64,000 nt of DNA from DASXQK01 sp963757155 (GCA_963757155.1 CAVWQS010000002.1:62001-126000), one strand, 5' to 3'. Numbered from the stretch's first letter, positions 43,331 through 53,197 are shown. Notes: generated by a model from the letters alone, not told the origin. Numbers and translations: made by a program.

Positions 43331-45166
43331 CTAGCTCACGTCCGCGGCCTCCGCCGCGCGATCGGCGCGCTTGCGGGCGTTGGGGTCGAGCATCACCTTG
43401 CGCAGCCGGATGCTCTTGGGCGTCACCTCCACCTCCTCGTCGTCCTGGACATAGGCGATCGCGACTTCCAGCGTCATCTGGCGCGGCGGGGTCAGGCGGA
43501 CCGCCTCGTCCTTGGAGGTGGTGCGGATATTGGTCAGCTGCTTGCTGCGCAGCGGATTGACCTCGAGATCATTGCCGCGGCTATGCTCGCCGATGATCAT
43601 GCCGGCATAGACCTGCGTGCCGGGCTGGATGAACATCGGGCCCCGGTCCTGGAGATACCACAAGCCATAGGCGACGGCATTGCCGGCGCCGTTGGAGATC
43701 AGCACGCCGTTGCGCCGTCCCTCTATCGTGCCCTTGTAGGGGGCATAGGCATGGAACAGCCGGCTCATGATGCCGGTGCCGCGGGTGTCGGTCAGGAACT
43801 GGCCGTGATAGCCGATCAGGCCGCGCGAGGGCACATGGAAGGTCATGCGCGTCTTCGCCCCGCCCGAGGGCCGCATGTCGATGAGCTCGCCGCGGCGCAT
43901 GCCCAGCTGCTCGACCACGATGCCGGTATGCTCGTCGTCGACGTCGATCTGGACCTCCTCGATGGGCTCCAGCCGCTGGCCCGTCTCCGGATCCTGGCGG
44001 AAGATGACGCGCGGCCGGCCGACCGAGAGCTCGAAGCCCTCGCGGCGCATCTGCTCGATCAGCACGCCCAGCTGCAGCTCGCCGCGGCCCGCGACCTCGA
44101 AGGCATCCCTGCCCTCGCTCTCGCGCACCTTGATGGCGACATTGCCTTCCGATTCGCGGAAGAGCCGGGCCCGGATCATGCGGCTCGTCACCTTGTCGCC
44201 TTCGCGGCCCGCCAGCGGGGAATCGTTCACCGAGACGGTCATGGAGAGCGTCGGCGGATCGACCGGGGTGGAATTGATCGGCGTGATCATCTCGGGCTCG
44301 CAGATCGTATCGGCGACGGTGGTGTGCTCGAGCCCGGCGATGGCGATGATGTCGCCGGCCTCGGCGCTCTCGATCGACACCCGCTCGATGCCGCGGAAGG
44401 CCAGCAGCTTGCTGAGCCTTGCATGCTCGATCACCCGCCCGTCCGGGGCGATGGACTTCACATGCATATTGACCTTGGCGGTGCCGGTATGGATGCGCCC
44501 GGTCAGCACCCGGCCGAGATAGGAATCATATTCCAGCGTCGTGGTGAGCATGGCGAAAGGCGCGGTGGCGTCGCCTTCGGCCGGCGGCACATGCTTCACG
44601 ATCAGGTCGAAGAGCGGCGTCATGTCGACCTTCTCGTCCGCGAGGTCGGTCACGGCCCAGCCGAGCTTGGAGGAGGCGAAGAGGGTCGGGAAATCGAGCT
44701 GCTCGTCGGTGGCCCCCAAAGCCGCGAAAAGGTCGAAGACCATGTCATGGACCTCATGCGGGCGGGCATCGGGCCGGTCGACCTTGTTGATGACGACGAT
44801 GGGGCGCAGGCCCAGGGCGAGCGCCTTCATGGTGACGAATTTGGTCTGGGGCATCGGCCCTTCGGCGGCGTCCACCAGCACGACCACGCCGTCGACCATG
44901 CTGAGGATGCGCTCGACCTCGCCGCCGAAATCGGCATGGCCGGGGGTATCGACGATGTTGAGGCGATCTTCCTTCCAGGCGACGGAGGTGCATTTGGCGA
45001 GGATGGTGATGCCGCGCTCGCGCTCCAGATCGTTGGAATCCATGACCCGTTCCGCCACCTGCTGATTGGCGCGGAAGGAGCCGGATTGGCGCAGGAGCTG
45101 ATCGACCATGGTCGTCTTGCCGTGGTCGACATGGGCGATGATGGCGAGGTTGTGCAGTCGGGTCAC
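43331..45166 (-). CDS. typA: Translational GTPase TypA/BipA
   Basis: 611 residues. GTPase domain with G1 AHVDHGKTTMVDQLL (11-25), G3 DTPGHADFGGEVERIL and G4 NKVDRPDARP; then EF-G domain II and III-like parts and the BipA-specific C-terminus (VPSRGLIGYHGQFLTDTRGT, TPPRQMTLEVAIAYVQDDEE). Ribosome-associated factor for stress, low-temperature growth and 50S assembly. The length is normal. The PfkB kinase lies upstream on the same strand after a 27-base gap. Confidence 0.96.
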   Translation of the reverse strand: MTRLHNLAIIAHVDHGKTTMVDQLLRQSGSFRANQQVAERVMDSNDLERERGITILAKCTSVAWKEDRLNIVDTPGHADFGGEVERILSMVDGVVVLVDAAEGPMPQTKFVTMKALALGLRPIVVINKVDRPDARPHEVHDMVFDLFAALGATDEQLDFPTLFASSKLGWAVTDLADEKVDMTPLFDLIVKHVPPAEGDATAPFAMLTTTLEYDSYLGRVLTGRIHTGTAKVNMHVKSIAPDGRVIEHARLSKLLAFRGIERVSIESAEAGDIIAIAGLEHTTVADTICEPEMITPINSTPVDPPTLSMTVSVNDSPLAGREGDKVTSRMIRARLFRESEGNVAIKVRESEGRDAFEVAGRGELQLGVLIEQMRREGFELSVGRPRVIFRQDPETGQRLEPIEEVQIDVDDEHTGIVVEQLGMRRGELIDMRPSGGAKTRMTFHVPSRGLIGYHGQFLTDTRGTGIMSRLFHAYAPYKGTIEGRRNGVLISNGAGNAVAYGLWYLQDRGPMFIQPGTQVYAGMIIGEHSRGNDLEVNPLRSKQLTNIRTTSKDEAVRLTPPRQMTLEVAIAYVQDDEEVEVTPKSIRLRKVMLDPNARKRADRAAEAADVS

Positions 45167-45193
45167 GATGTCATCTCGATTCAGAAGTCGGTG

Positions 45194-46199
45194 TCAGGAG
45201 TCGGTGAGCAGGAGCTGAGCCAGCGGCCGTTCCGGCCGGGCACCGAAATGGGAAATGGCCTCGGCCGCGGCAATGGACGCATAACGGCCGCAGTCGGTTG
45301 CCGGAAGGCCGCGGCAATAACCATGCAGGAAGCCCGCGGCATAGAGATCCCCCGCCCCGGTGGTATCCACCACCCGGGCGACGGGCGCGGCCTCGATCAT
45401 ATGGGTCTCCGCCCCCGACAAAACCAGGGAGCCCTTGGCGCTCTGGGTCAGTGCGGCGGTCTCGCAGAGGCCCCGGGTCAGCTCCAGGGCCTGCTCGAAG
45501 CTGTCGACCTGCCAGAGAGAGCAGATCTCCGCCTCATTGGCGAAGAGGATATCCACATGGTCGCGCAGCAGGTCGCGGAACTCGTCGCGGTGGCGGTCGA
45601 CGCAGAAGGGGTCGGAGAGGCTGAGGGCCACCTTGCGGCCCGCCTCATGGGCGATCCGGGCCGCCTTGAGGAAGGCCTGCTTGGCCGCCGGGGGGTCCCA
45701 GAGATAGCCCTCCAGATAGGTCACCTTGGCCCGGCCGATCATGGCGGGGTCGATATCCTCGCGGCGACAACTCGACGCAGGCCCCCAGATAAGTGTTCAT
45801 GGTCCGCTGGGCGTCGGGGGTGACGAAGATCAGGCAGCGCGCCGTCGGCGTGGTGGAGGTGGCGACGGGGGTCTCGAAGGCGACGCCATTGGCCCGGATG
45901 TCGTGGCGGAAGATCCGGCCCAGCTCGTCGGCGCCGAGCTTGCCGATATAGCCGGCCCGGCTGCCGAAGGAGGCGAGCCCGGCGATGGTATTGGCGGCGG
46001 AGCCGCCGGAGACCTCGATCCCCGGACCCATGGCGCCATAGAGCGCCGTCGCCCGCGGGGCGTCGATCAGGGTCATGGTGCCCTTGTTCAGCCCGTGTTG
46101 CGCCAGGAACCCTTCCTCGGCATGGGCCAGGACATCGACAATCGCGTTGCCGATACCCACGACGTCCAACAAACCTGCGTCGAGAGACCCTTCGGCCAT
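45194..46199 (-). CDS. PfkB-family carbohydrate/adenosine kinase, one apparent +1 break
   Basis: About 335 residues after repair (a start at 46220 would add 7). VVGIGNAIVDVLAHAEEGFL, GGSAANTIAGLASFGSRAGY and IGKLGADELGRIF are the substrate and N-terminal signatures; after one extra base near 45771 (ELSP-EDIDPAMIG) the C-terminal part carries DTTGAGDLYAAGFLHGY, the anion-hole GAGD motif with catalytic Asp. The closest relatives in style are adenosine-kinase-like PfkB proteins of alphaproteobacteria. The substrate is not determined. Confidence 0.85.
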
Positions 46200-46365
46200 G
46201 GTCGATCGCTTACCCTTCATCTGGAGAAAACCGGCCTTGGAAGCGGGTCCCGTGTGGGAATCCAGCCAGCGCCGGAAAATCGCGGCGGACTATGCCCAGG
46301 CCGGGGTCCGCTTGCAAGGCCGGCGCCGGGTCGGATAATGGCTTCCCACCGCGAGTTGTTCGCCC

Positions 46366-47067
46366 ATGTTCTCAGCCCTTGCCAGGTCTCTCGGCCAATT
46401 CGACGATCCCGGCGTCCGGCGCGTCGTCTGGAAAAGCCTGGCCGGCGCCCTCCTGTCCTTCGCGATATTGGCGGTTTTGTTCTGGTATCTGGGGGGCTGG
46501 ATGGCCTCGGGGCTCGCCCATTGGGTCGATTGGGTGGCCCATGCCGGGACCATCCTCCTTACCCTCGTCCTGGTCTGGTTTCTCTTCCCCGTGGCGGTGA
46601 CCGCCGTCGCCTCGCTGTTTCTGGATGAGGTGGCCGAGGCGGTGGAGGCCCGCTACTACCCCGGGCGTCCCGCCCCCCGCTCGCAGAGCCTCGCCGCCCA
46701 GCTTCTCGGCACGCTCCGCTTCGCCGCCGTCGCCATATTTCTTAACCTCCTGTTAGTGCCCATATACCTCATCCTTCTCATCTTTCCGCCGCTTTATGTC
46801 GTGGTGTTCTACGCGGTGAACGGCTATCTTTTGGGCCGTGAGTATTTCGAGCTGGTGGCCTATCGCCGGCTCGATGAACGCACAGCCGACGCCATGCGGC
46901 GCGCCTACCGGGGGCGATTGACGCTGGCGGGCATGGTCATCGCCGTAATGCTGACCATTCCCGTCTTCAACCTGATTGCGCCAATCGTCGCCACGGCCTT
47001 CGCTCTGCATCTCTTCGAGGCGATGCGCCGGGAGGGGCCGCCGGGTGGGACTCGGGCGGCGGGCTGA
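46366..47067 (+). CDS. EI24/CysZ-like membrane protein
   Basis: 233 residues with four to five hydrophobic segments: AGALLSFAILAVLFWYLGGW (27-46), AGTILLTLVLVWFLFPVAVT (60-79), FAAVAIFLNLLLVPIYLILLI (about 118-138; cut shown) and LAGMVIAVMLTIPVFNLIAP. The YAVNGYLLGREYFELVA motif is typical of the EI24 domain (PF07264), shared with CysZ sulfate transporters. In alphaproteobacteria its role is unproven. Followed after 29 bases by the bactofilin. Confidence 0.8.
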   Translation: MFSALARSLGQFDDPGVRRVVWKSLAGALLSFAILAVLFWYLGGWMASGLAHWVDWVAHAGTILLTLVLVWFLFPVAVTAVASLFLDEVAEAVEARYYPGRPAPRSQSLAAQLLGTLRFAAVAIFLNLLLVPIYLILLIFPPLYVVVFYAVNGYLLGREYFELVAYRRLDERTADAMRRAYRGRLTLAGMVIAVMLTIPVFNLIAPIVATAFALHLFEAMRREGPPGGTRAAG

Positions 47068-47096
47068 CGACAAAGGACTGGAAAGGGGGCTTTCTC

Positions 47097-47729
47097 ATGT
47101 TCGGAAAACGCAGAGATGACGGCGGTGCCCGGGGAACTCCGGAGGTTCCGGCCACGCCGGGCTCCGATGGGGGCCCGCGGATGTATCGCGCCGACAGCAC
47201 CATGGCGCCGGCACCCCGGGCTCCAGCGCCGGTAGAGCCGGCGCGGCGCGCGCCCGATGTGACGGCAACGACGGGGCGGCGGGCGGAGGTCAAACCCTCG
47301 GCGCCCGGCGATACCGAAGGCAAGAAGCTGATCGTCGGGCGCGAAATCGCGCTCAGCGGCGAGATCCGGGCTTGCGATCTCCTGGTCGTGGAAGGACGGG
47401 TCGAGGCTGTGCTCTCCGACAGCCGGGCGATCGAGGTTTCCGCCACCGGCGTGTTCAAGGGCAAGGCCCAGATCGAATCCGCCGAGATCAGCGGTGTCTT
47501 CGAAGGCGAGCTGGTCACCACCGACAAGCTGATCATCCATTCCACCGGCCGCGTCTACGGCAGTATCCGCTACGGCCAGATCGAGATCGCCCGCGGCGGC
47601 ATCATCGCCGGCCAGATCGACGTGCTCGCCACCGGGGCGGGGATGGAATCCGGCATGGCGGCGCCAGGAGCCGTCGACGGCGAATCCGCGGATATGCTCC
47701 CCGACAGCCCCGAGGCTCATAACGGCTGA
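47097..47729 (+). CDS. Bactofilin (polymer-forming cytoskeletal protein)
   Basis: 210 residues: a disordered N-terminus rich in Pro and Ala (1-75), then the right-handed beta-helix bactofilin core, about 76-175, with repeated hexamer turns: IVGREIALSGEIRACDLLVV, EGRVEAVLSDSRAIEVS, ATGVFKGKAQIESAEISGVF, IHSTGRVYGSIRYGQIEIAR, and a low-complexity tail. Bactofilins self-assemble into filaments at the membrane and organise cell-wall enzymes or polarity. No M23 peptidase (LmdC-like) is next to it. Confidence 0.9.
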   Translation: MFGKRRDDGGARGTPEVPATPGSDGGPRMYRADSTMAPAPRAPAPVEPARRAPDVTATTGRRAEVKPSAPGDTEGKKLIVGREIALSGEIRACDLLVVEGRVEAVLSDSRAIEVSATGVFKGKAQIESAEISGVFEGELVTTDKLIIHSTGRVYGSIRYGQIEIARGGIIAGQIDVLATGAGMESGMAAPGAVDGESADMLPDSPEAHNG

Positions 47730-47755
47730 GGCGCCAGAGGCGAATCATCACTGCC

Positions 47756-48199
47756 ATGCGGCTTGGGGGTAGGATCAGGGCATTTAGGGCGACAGCGATC
47801 GTAGCCCTCTCATTGCTGCCGGCAGCTTGCGGGACGCCGCATCTGAAGACCGCGGGGCAATCGGCTTCAGCGCCGGCGGCCTCGGCTACGGGTTTAGGGG
47901 ACTCGGCGCCGGATGCCCAGCCGGCCGGCTTCACCCCCACTGCCGGGAATCTGCTCGGCGCAAACCCCACCAAGCTCGAGCAATGGCTGGGCAAGCCGGG
48001 GGTGGTCCGCCTCGACGATCCCGCCCAGGTCTGGCAGTACCGCGCCCAGGGCTGCGTGGTGGATGTCTATCTCTATCCCAGCAGCGACGGCATGGCGGTC
48101 TCCCATGCCGAGGCGCGCTCGCAGAAATATACCGGCGATCCCATCAACCCCTGCCTCGCCGTCCTCAGCCGGTCACGCCACAAGGCGATCGGGAGCTGA
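47756..48199 (+). CDS. Hypothetical lipoprotein
   Basis: 147 residues with a signal ending in the lipobox LPAAC. The mature part has LLGANPTKLEQWLGKPGVVR and WQYRAQGCVVDVYLYPSSDG, a small domain that reads like SmpA/OmlA- or BamE-type folds (GKP-x-x-VRxxD... WxY... CxVDxxLY). Probably outer-membrane anchored; function not established. It overlaps no gene and ends 10 bases before the convergent ppgK. Confidence 0.65.
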   Translation: MRLGGRIRAFRATAIVALSLLPAACGTPHLKTAGQSASAPAASATGLGDSAPDAQPAGFTPTAGNLLGANPTKLEQWLGKPGVVRLDDPAQVWQYRAQGCVVDVYLYPSSDGMAVSHAEARSQKYTGDPINPCLAVLSRSRHKAIGS

Positions 48200-48209
48200 G
48201 GGGAGGCTG

Positions 48210-48941
48210 CTAGCGCGCCTTCGTCGCCTTCAGGGGCGGCAGCTTCTTCGGGGCCCGCCACAGCGCGGCACCGCCTTCGATCCCCGCATCGTTGGATTCG
48301 ATCCGCACATTGGCGGGCAGCTTGAAAGTCAGATGGCGGGCATTGCCGCCGCCGATATGGAGCTGGTCGAAATTCAGCAGGGTGTCGAGCTGCTTCACCG
48401 CCCGCTCGACGCGCTTGTTCCACTGACGCTTGCCGATTTTCTGCAGTGCCGCCCGGCCGATGAACTCGTCATAGGTCTCATGGCCATGGGCCGGATGCTG
48501 CCCCAGCTCCATATGCGGGCTCGCCACACCCTCGCGAAACAGCGCGGTGCCGGCACCGGTCCCCAGAGTCAGAACCAGCTCCAGGCCCTTGCCCTTGATG
48601 ATGCCGAGGCCCTGCATCTCGGCGTCGTTGACGATCTTGGCCGGCTTCTTGCCGAAGCGCTTCGACATCTCCGCGGCCAAGGGAAAGCCCGCCCAGGCCG
48701 CCGTACCCAGATTGGGGGCCGTCAGCACCTTGCCGTCGCGCACCACGCCGGGAAAAGCGATGGAGATCCGTTCGAAGGCCGGGAGCGCCTTGACCAGCTC
48801 GCCGACCGTCTTGAGCAGCAGCGCCGGCGGGCAGGGATGGGGCGTCTCCACCCTCTGGCGCGGGGCCAGCATCTTGCCCTTTTGATCGATGACCGAAGCC
48901 TTCAGGCCGGTGCCGCCGATGTCGATCGACAGGATCCTCAT
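48210..48941 (-). CDS. ppgK: Polyphosphate glucokinase (ROK family)
   Basis: 243 residues. ROK/actin-like ATPase fold with phosphate loop LSIDIGGTGLKASVIDQKGK (4-23), substrate-binding region VNDAEMQGLGIIKGKGLELV, TLGTGAGTALF and the IHIGGGNARHLTF helix. PpgK uses polyphosphate (and often ATP) to make glucose 6-phosphate. The zinc-binding ROK CXCGxxGC motif is absent, as is usual for this subgroup. The upstream GH15 gene would release glucose, so the pair is functionally coherent. A start 28 bases after the GH15 stop. Confidence 0.85.
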   Translation of the reverse strand: MRILSIDIGGTGLKASVIDQKGKMLAPRQRVETPHPCPPALLLKTVGELVKALPAFERISIAFPGVVRDGKVLTAPNLGTAAWAGFPLAAEMSKRFGKKPAKIVNDAEMQGLGIIKGKGLELVLTLGTGAGTALFREGVASPHMELGQHPAHGHETYDEFIGRAALQKIGKRQWNKRVERAVKQLDTLLNFDQLHIGGGNARHLTFKLPANVRIESNDAGIEGGAALWRAPKKLPPLKATKAR

Positions 48942-48968
48942 TGTCGCTTTCCTCCCTGGTCTCGTTTC

Positions 48969-50802
48969 TTAGTCGTGCCGCGCCACCGGCGCCGCGTTTC
49001 CGCTCGGCGGTCTTCCGCGGCGACAGCCCCTCGGCCCGCACCAGGCCGAAGGCCGTATTGACCAAAGCGACATGGGAAAAGGCTTGCGGGAAATTGCCGA
49101 GGAAGCGCCGCGCGCGGGGATCATACTCCTCCGACAGCAGGCCGACATCATTGCAAAGCCCGAGGAGGTGCAGGAACAGCCGCCTTGCATCCTCCAGCCG
49201 GCCCATCAGGGCATAATTGTCGGCGAGCCAGAAGCTGCAGGCGAGGAAGGCACCTTCCCCCTGGGGCAGCCCGTCCAGGTGCCGGTCGGTCTCATAGCGC
49301 AGGACCAGCCCATCGACCAGGAGCCGGCGCTCGATGGCGGCCACCGTCTTCCTGAGGCGCGGATCATCGGGTGGCAGGAAGCCGACGATGGCCAGCAGCA
49401 GCAGGCTGGCGTCCAAGCGCCGCGAGCCATAGGCCTGGACGAAATGCTCGCCCCGGGGATCGAGCGCGTTGCGGCAGATCTCCCGGTGGATGCGGTCCGC
49501 CAGCCTTCCCCACCGCCTGCGCGCCGCCGGGTCGTTATCGCGGGAATCGGCAGCGCGCCGGAAGGCGACCCAGGTCATCACCTTGGAATGGGTGAAATGC
49601 TGCGGCTTGCCGCGCACCTCCCAGATGCCGTTGTCGGGCAGATGCCAGATGCGCGCCAGATGCTCCAGCCAGGAGGTGGTGACGCCGCGCCGCACGGCGC
49701 TGAGCCCGCCCTTGCGCGCCAGAGCCAGGGCATCGGCGACCTCGCCATAGACATCGAGCTGCAGCTGGCCGGCCGCCGCATTGCCGATGCGCACCGGCGC
49801 CGATGCGGCAAAGCCCGGCAGCCAGGGCACCTGCCATTCGTCCAGGCGGCGCTCGCCGCCGAGCCCATACATGATCTGCATCTGATCGGGGCTGCCGGCG
49901 ACCGCCCGCAGCAGCCAGTCCCGCCAGGCATGGGCCTCCTCGCGATAGCCGGCGTTGAGGAAGGCCAGCAAAGTGAAGGCCGCGTCCCGGAGCCAGCAAT
50001 AGCGGTAGTCCCAATTGCGCTCGCCGCCCATGAGCTCGGGCAGCGAGGTCGTGGGCGCGGCGACGATGCCGCCGGTGGCCTCGAAGCTGAGACCCTTCAG
50101 CGTGATCAGGGAGCGGCGCACGGCAGCGCTCCATTCTCCCACGTCGTCGCAGCTCCCCGACCAGCCGCGCCAGAATTTCTCCGTCGCGGCCAAGGCGGCC
50201 TTGGCGTTGAAGGGCCGCGGCACCGGCAGATGCGAGGGGCCATGGGTCAGGACGAAGGAATGGGTCTGGCCGGCGGCGATGGTGAAATCGGCGACCGAGC
50301 GCAGATCCTGGCCCCGCATCGGCACGGTGCCGGCGAGCGCCAGCAGATGGGGGCCGGCGATGGCGGTGAGCACGCCGCGGGGCCCTTTGCTGACCCAGGG
50401 CACGGTGATGCCGTAGTCGAAGCGCAGCACCAGCTCGGCATGGACCGCCACGCGCCCGGCGCGCCCGATGACCCGGCGCACGATGCTGCTCTCGGGCCGG
50501 CCGATCGGCATGAAATCCACGACGGAGACGATGCCGCTGCGGGTCTCGAAGCGGGTGTCGAGCACCAGGCTGCCGTCGCGATAATGGCGCGTCACTTTCG
50601 CCGGCGCCTTGGGGGCGATCTTCCAGCAGCCATGCTCCGGCTTGCCCAGCAGGGCCGCGAAGCACGCCTCGCCATCGAAGCGCGGCAGGCAGAACCAGTC
50701 GATGGACCCGTCCCGTCCGACCAGCGCCGCGGTGCGGCAATCGCCGATCATGGCGTAATCCTCGATCCGGCGCTTTTGTCGGGAAGCTGTCTTCAGGGTC
50801 AT
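48969..50802 (-). CDS. GH15 glycoside hydrolase (trehalase/glucoamylase type), frame break near the 3' end
   Basis: About 610 residues. Seen: RIEDYAMIGDCRTAALVGRD, GSIDWFCLPRFDGEACFAA (N-terminal domain), then ERNWDYRYCWLRDAAFTLLA in the (alpha/alpha)6 barrel and EYDPRARRFLGNFPQAFSHV at the end, with the catalytic Glu in the latter region. The start at 50802 gives the classic MTLKTASRQKRRIEDYAMIG. A +1 break in the last 30 residues hides the stop TAA at 48969-48971; without it the frame would run on through ppgK. GH15 enzymes release glucose from trehalose, starch or isomaltose; substrate unresolved. Confidence 0.85.
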
Positions 50803-50853
50803 GGCTTGCCAACCAAGGTCTGTCCGATTACGGCCGGCCCACAGCCCTTGACT

Positions 50854-50996
50854 CGTCATGGCCGGGCTTGTCCCGGCCATCCACGTCGGCCCGCGCCGCC
50901 AAATTAGAGGGGAAAGGCGATGAGCGGCAACTCGATCCTGGGCTGCTTTCTCGAGATCCCCCGACATGGATGGCCGGGACAAGCCCGGCCATGACG
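50854..50996. repeat. Inverted pair of a 36-bp REP-like palindrome
   Basis: 50854-50889 (cgtcatggccgggcttgtcc...) and the reverse complement at 50961-50996 match at 35 of 36 bases. Each arm is itself a hairpin (tggccggg / cccggcca). A third single copy lies at 14466-14493. The pair occupies the 215-base gap between the GH15 gene and nth and could form a cruciform or serve as a terminator. Confidence 0.8.
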
Positions 50997-51017
50997 GAGG
51001 GGAGACCACTGCCCCGA

Positions 51018-51704
51018 CTAGTCGCTGCGGGTCGAGAGATCGACCGTCTTCGCCTTGTAGCGGCAGATGTCGTTGATCAGGCAGGCCGGGCAGTCGGGCT
51101 TGCGGGCCTTGCAGACATAGCGCCCGTGCAGGATCAGCCAGTGATGGGCGTGGAGCTTTCGTTCCGGCGGCACGACCTTCTCCAGCCCGTCCTCGACCGC
51201 GCGCGGCGTCTTTCCCGGCGCCAGGCCGGTGCGGTTGCAGACCCGGAAGATATGGGTGTCGACGGCCAGGGTCGGATGAGCGAAGGCGACGTTCAGCACG
51301 ACATTGGCGGTCTTGCGCCCCACCCCCGGCAGGGTCTCCAGGATGTCGCGGTCCACCGGCACCGCACCCCCATGCTGCTCGATCAGCATCTGGCTGAGGC
51401 GGATGACGTTCTTGGCCTTGGTGTTGAAGAGGCCGATGGTCCGGATGTATTCCTTCAGCTTCGTTTCCCCCAGCTTCACCATCGCCGCGGGATTGTCGAC
51501 CAGCTTGAACAGCGGCTCGGTCGCCTTGTTGACGCTGGCGTCGGTCGCCTGGGCGGAGAGCACCACGGCCACCAGCAAGGTATAGGGATTGATGAAGGCG
51601 AGCTCGCCGCGCGGATCGGGATCGGCGGCCGCGAAACGATCGAAGACCTCGGCGATTTCGGCCGGCTTCAAGCGCCCGCCGGATTTTCGAACCTTCTTCA
51701 CCAT
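51018..51704 (-). CDS. nth: Endonuclease III
   Basis: 228 residues. Bifunctional DNA glycosylase/AP lyase for oxidised pyrimidines. HhH-GPD motif LPGVGRKTANVV with catalytic Lys131, VDTHIFRV with Asp149, and the 4Fe-4S cluster Cys198, Cys205, Cys208, Cys214 in the CX6CX2CX5C spacing of the family. The start at 51704 is favoured over 51725. A normal, complete nth. Confidence 0.95.
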   Translation of the reverse strand: MVKKVRKSGGRLKPAEIAEVFDRFAAADPDPRGELAFINPYTLLVAVVLSAQATDASVNKATEPLFKLVDNPAAMVKLGETKLKEYIRTIGLFNTKAKNVIRLSQMLIEQHGGAVPVDRDILETLPGVGRKTANVVLNVAFAHPTLAVDTHIFRVCNRTGLAPGKTPRAVEDGLEKVVPPERKLHAHHWLILHGRYVCKARKPDCPACLINDICRYKAKTVDLSTRSD

Positions 51705-51770
51705 GCTTTGCCTCCCCCGACCCACCTGCCGAGTTTAGCCCTCCGGCGGCGCGGACTCTATATTCCAGCC

Positions 51771-52262
51771 ATGAGCGATCCTGCCGCAGAGCCGGTGCTG
51801 TTCGACGCCCTGCTCACCCCTCATCGCAGCCTGAGCCCCCGGGGCTTCGCCTTGCTGATGGCGATCGCGGGGCTGGTGGGCTTCGGCTTCGGCGCCGCCT
51901 TTCTCGTGATGGGCGCCTGGCCCATCTTCGGCTTCTGCGGCGCCGAATGGCTGCTCTTCTATGTCTGCTTCCGCCTCAACTACCGGGCGGCGCGGATGCG
52001 CGAGCGGGTGCGCCTGACGCCGGGCCTGCTCACCGTCGAACGCCGCGATCCCCGCGGCAAGGTCCAGTCCTGGAGCTTCCAGCCCTATTGGCTCCGGGTC
52101 GAGATGGATGATCCGCCCGAGCATGGGAGCCAGCTTTCCCTCGCCTCCCACGGCAAGCGCCTGACCATCGGCAGTTTTCTCTCGCCGCCCGAGCGCCAGG
52201 ATCTGGCCGAGGCCCTGCGCGAGGCCCTGGCCCGCGCCAGGCAGGCACCCGCCGCCGGCTGA
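51771..52262 (+). CDS. DUF2244 family membrane protein
   Basis: 163 residues. Two hydrophobic segments (LLMAIAGLVGFGFGAAFLVM and WPIFGFCGAEWLLFYVCFRL), then LNYRAARMRERVRLTPGLLT, WSFQPYWLRVEMDD and LSLASHGKRLTIGSFLSPPE, the DUF2244 pattern. Integral inner-membrane protein of unknown function common near nth in alphaproteobacteria. The start at 51771 is divergent from nth; the long in-frame extension upstream would cross the REP pair. Confidence 0.8.
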   Translation: MSDPAAEPVLFDALLTPHRSLSPRGFALLMAIAGLVGFGFGAAFLVMGAWPIFGFCGAEWLLFYVCFRLNYRAARMRERVRLTPGLLTVERRDPRGKVQSWSFQPYWLRVEMDDPPEHGSQLSLASHGKRLTIGSFLSPPERQDLAEALREALARARQAPAAG

Positions 52263-52297
52263 GCGGCGCCCAGACCCCAGCCCGCCACAACCCCATC

Positions 52298-53197
52298 ATG
52301 GCGAACCGGCCCACCCCTCTGACGGCCAGCGGCCGCGACTATGTCCTGCTGCTGCTCCTCTCGGCCATGTGGGGCGGGTCCTTCCTGCTGATCAAGCTTG
52401 CCGTCGCCACTTTGCCGCCGCTCTGGGTCGCATCCCTCCGGATCACGGTCGGCGGCTTGGCGCTGCTCCTGGTGCTGCGGCTGCGGGGCCTGGTGCTGCC
52501 GCGGGGGCGGGCCGTCTGGGCGCGTCTCGCCTTCATGGGGATCGTCGGCAATCTCGCCCCCTTCGCCCTGATCGGTTGGGGCGAGCTTCAGGTCGCCAGC
52601 GGGCTTGCGGCCATTCTCATGGCGATGGTGCCGCTGATGGTCATGGTGATCGCCCATTTCCGCGTGCCGGACGAGCCGCTCACCCCCGGCAAGACCCTGG
52701 GCGTCGGGCTGGGCATCCTGGGCGTCATCCTGCTCATCGGCCCTTCGGCGCTCTCGGGCGTCGGCAGCCATGTGGCGGCGGAGCTGGCGATTCTCGCCGC
52801 CACCGCCTGCTATGCCGCCTCGGCGCTCGCCGCCCGCGGCCTGCCGCCGCTGCGCGCCGATGCGATGAGCGCCGGCATGCTCCTGGTCGCAGCACCCGTC
52901 GGCCTCATCGTCGCCGCCCTGGTCGATTCGCCCGCGAGCCTCGCGCCCAGCCTGGAATCACTGCTGGCCGCCACCCTTCTGGGACTGTTCTGCACCGGCC
53001 TCGGCTATGTGCTGTTCTTCCGCATCCTGACCAGCGCCGGGGCGGGGTTCGCCTCGATGAACAACTTCCTCGTCCCGCCCTTCGGCGTCATCTATGGCTG
53101 GATGGTGCTGTCGGAGCATCTGCCCGCCTCGGCCTTCGCGGCTCTGGCGCTGATCCTGCTGGGCCTGCTGGCGCTGCGCTGGCGGGCGAGGCGATAG
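52298..53197 (+). CDS. EamA/DMT-family transporter
   Basis: 299 residues with ten predicted membrane segments in two EamA repeats (LLLLSAMWGGSFLLIKLAVA and LGLFCTGLGYVLFFRILTSA, plus NNFLVPPFGVIYGWMVLSEH). Drug/metabolite exporters of this kind usually carry amino acids or small metabolites out. Substrate not deducible. Ends 10 bases before the convergent dapB. Confidence 0.88.
   Translation: MANRPTPLTASGRDYVLLLLLSAMWGGSFLLIKLAVATLPPLWVASLRITVGGLALLLVLRLRGLVLPRGRAVWARLAFMGIVGNLAPFALIGWGELQVASGLAAILMAMVPLMVMVIAHFRVPDEPLTPGKTLGVGLGILGVILLIGPSALSGVGSHVAAELAILAATACYAASALAARGLPPLRADAMSAGMLLVAAPVGLIVAALVDSPASLAPSLESLLAATLLGLFCTGLGYVLFFRILTSAGAGFASMNNFLVPPFGVIYGWMVLSEHLPASAFAALALILLGLLALRWRARR

Noticed and set aside
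41822..45823. A 1,333-residue open frame on the forward strand
   Set aside because: It is antisense to typA, the AmpG-like gene and others and has no recognisable domain. GC-rich coding DNA often gives such shadows.
48478..51009. Apparent 843-residue GH15 protein running over ppgK
   Set aside because: The C-terminal part is ppgK read out of frame; a stop at 48969 fits in the next frame.
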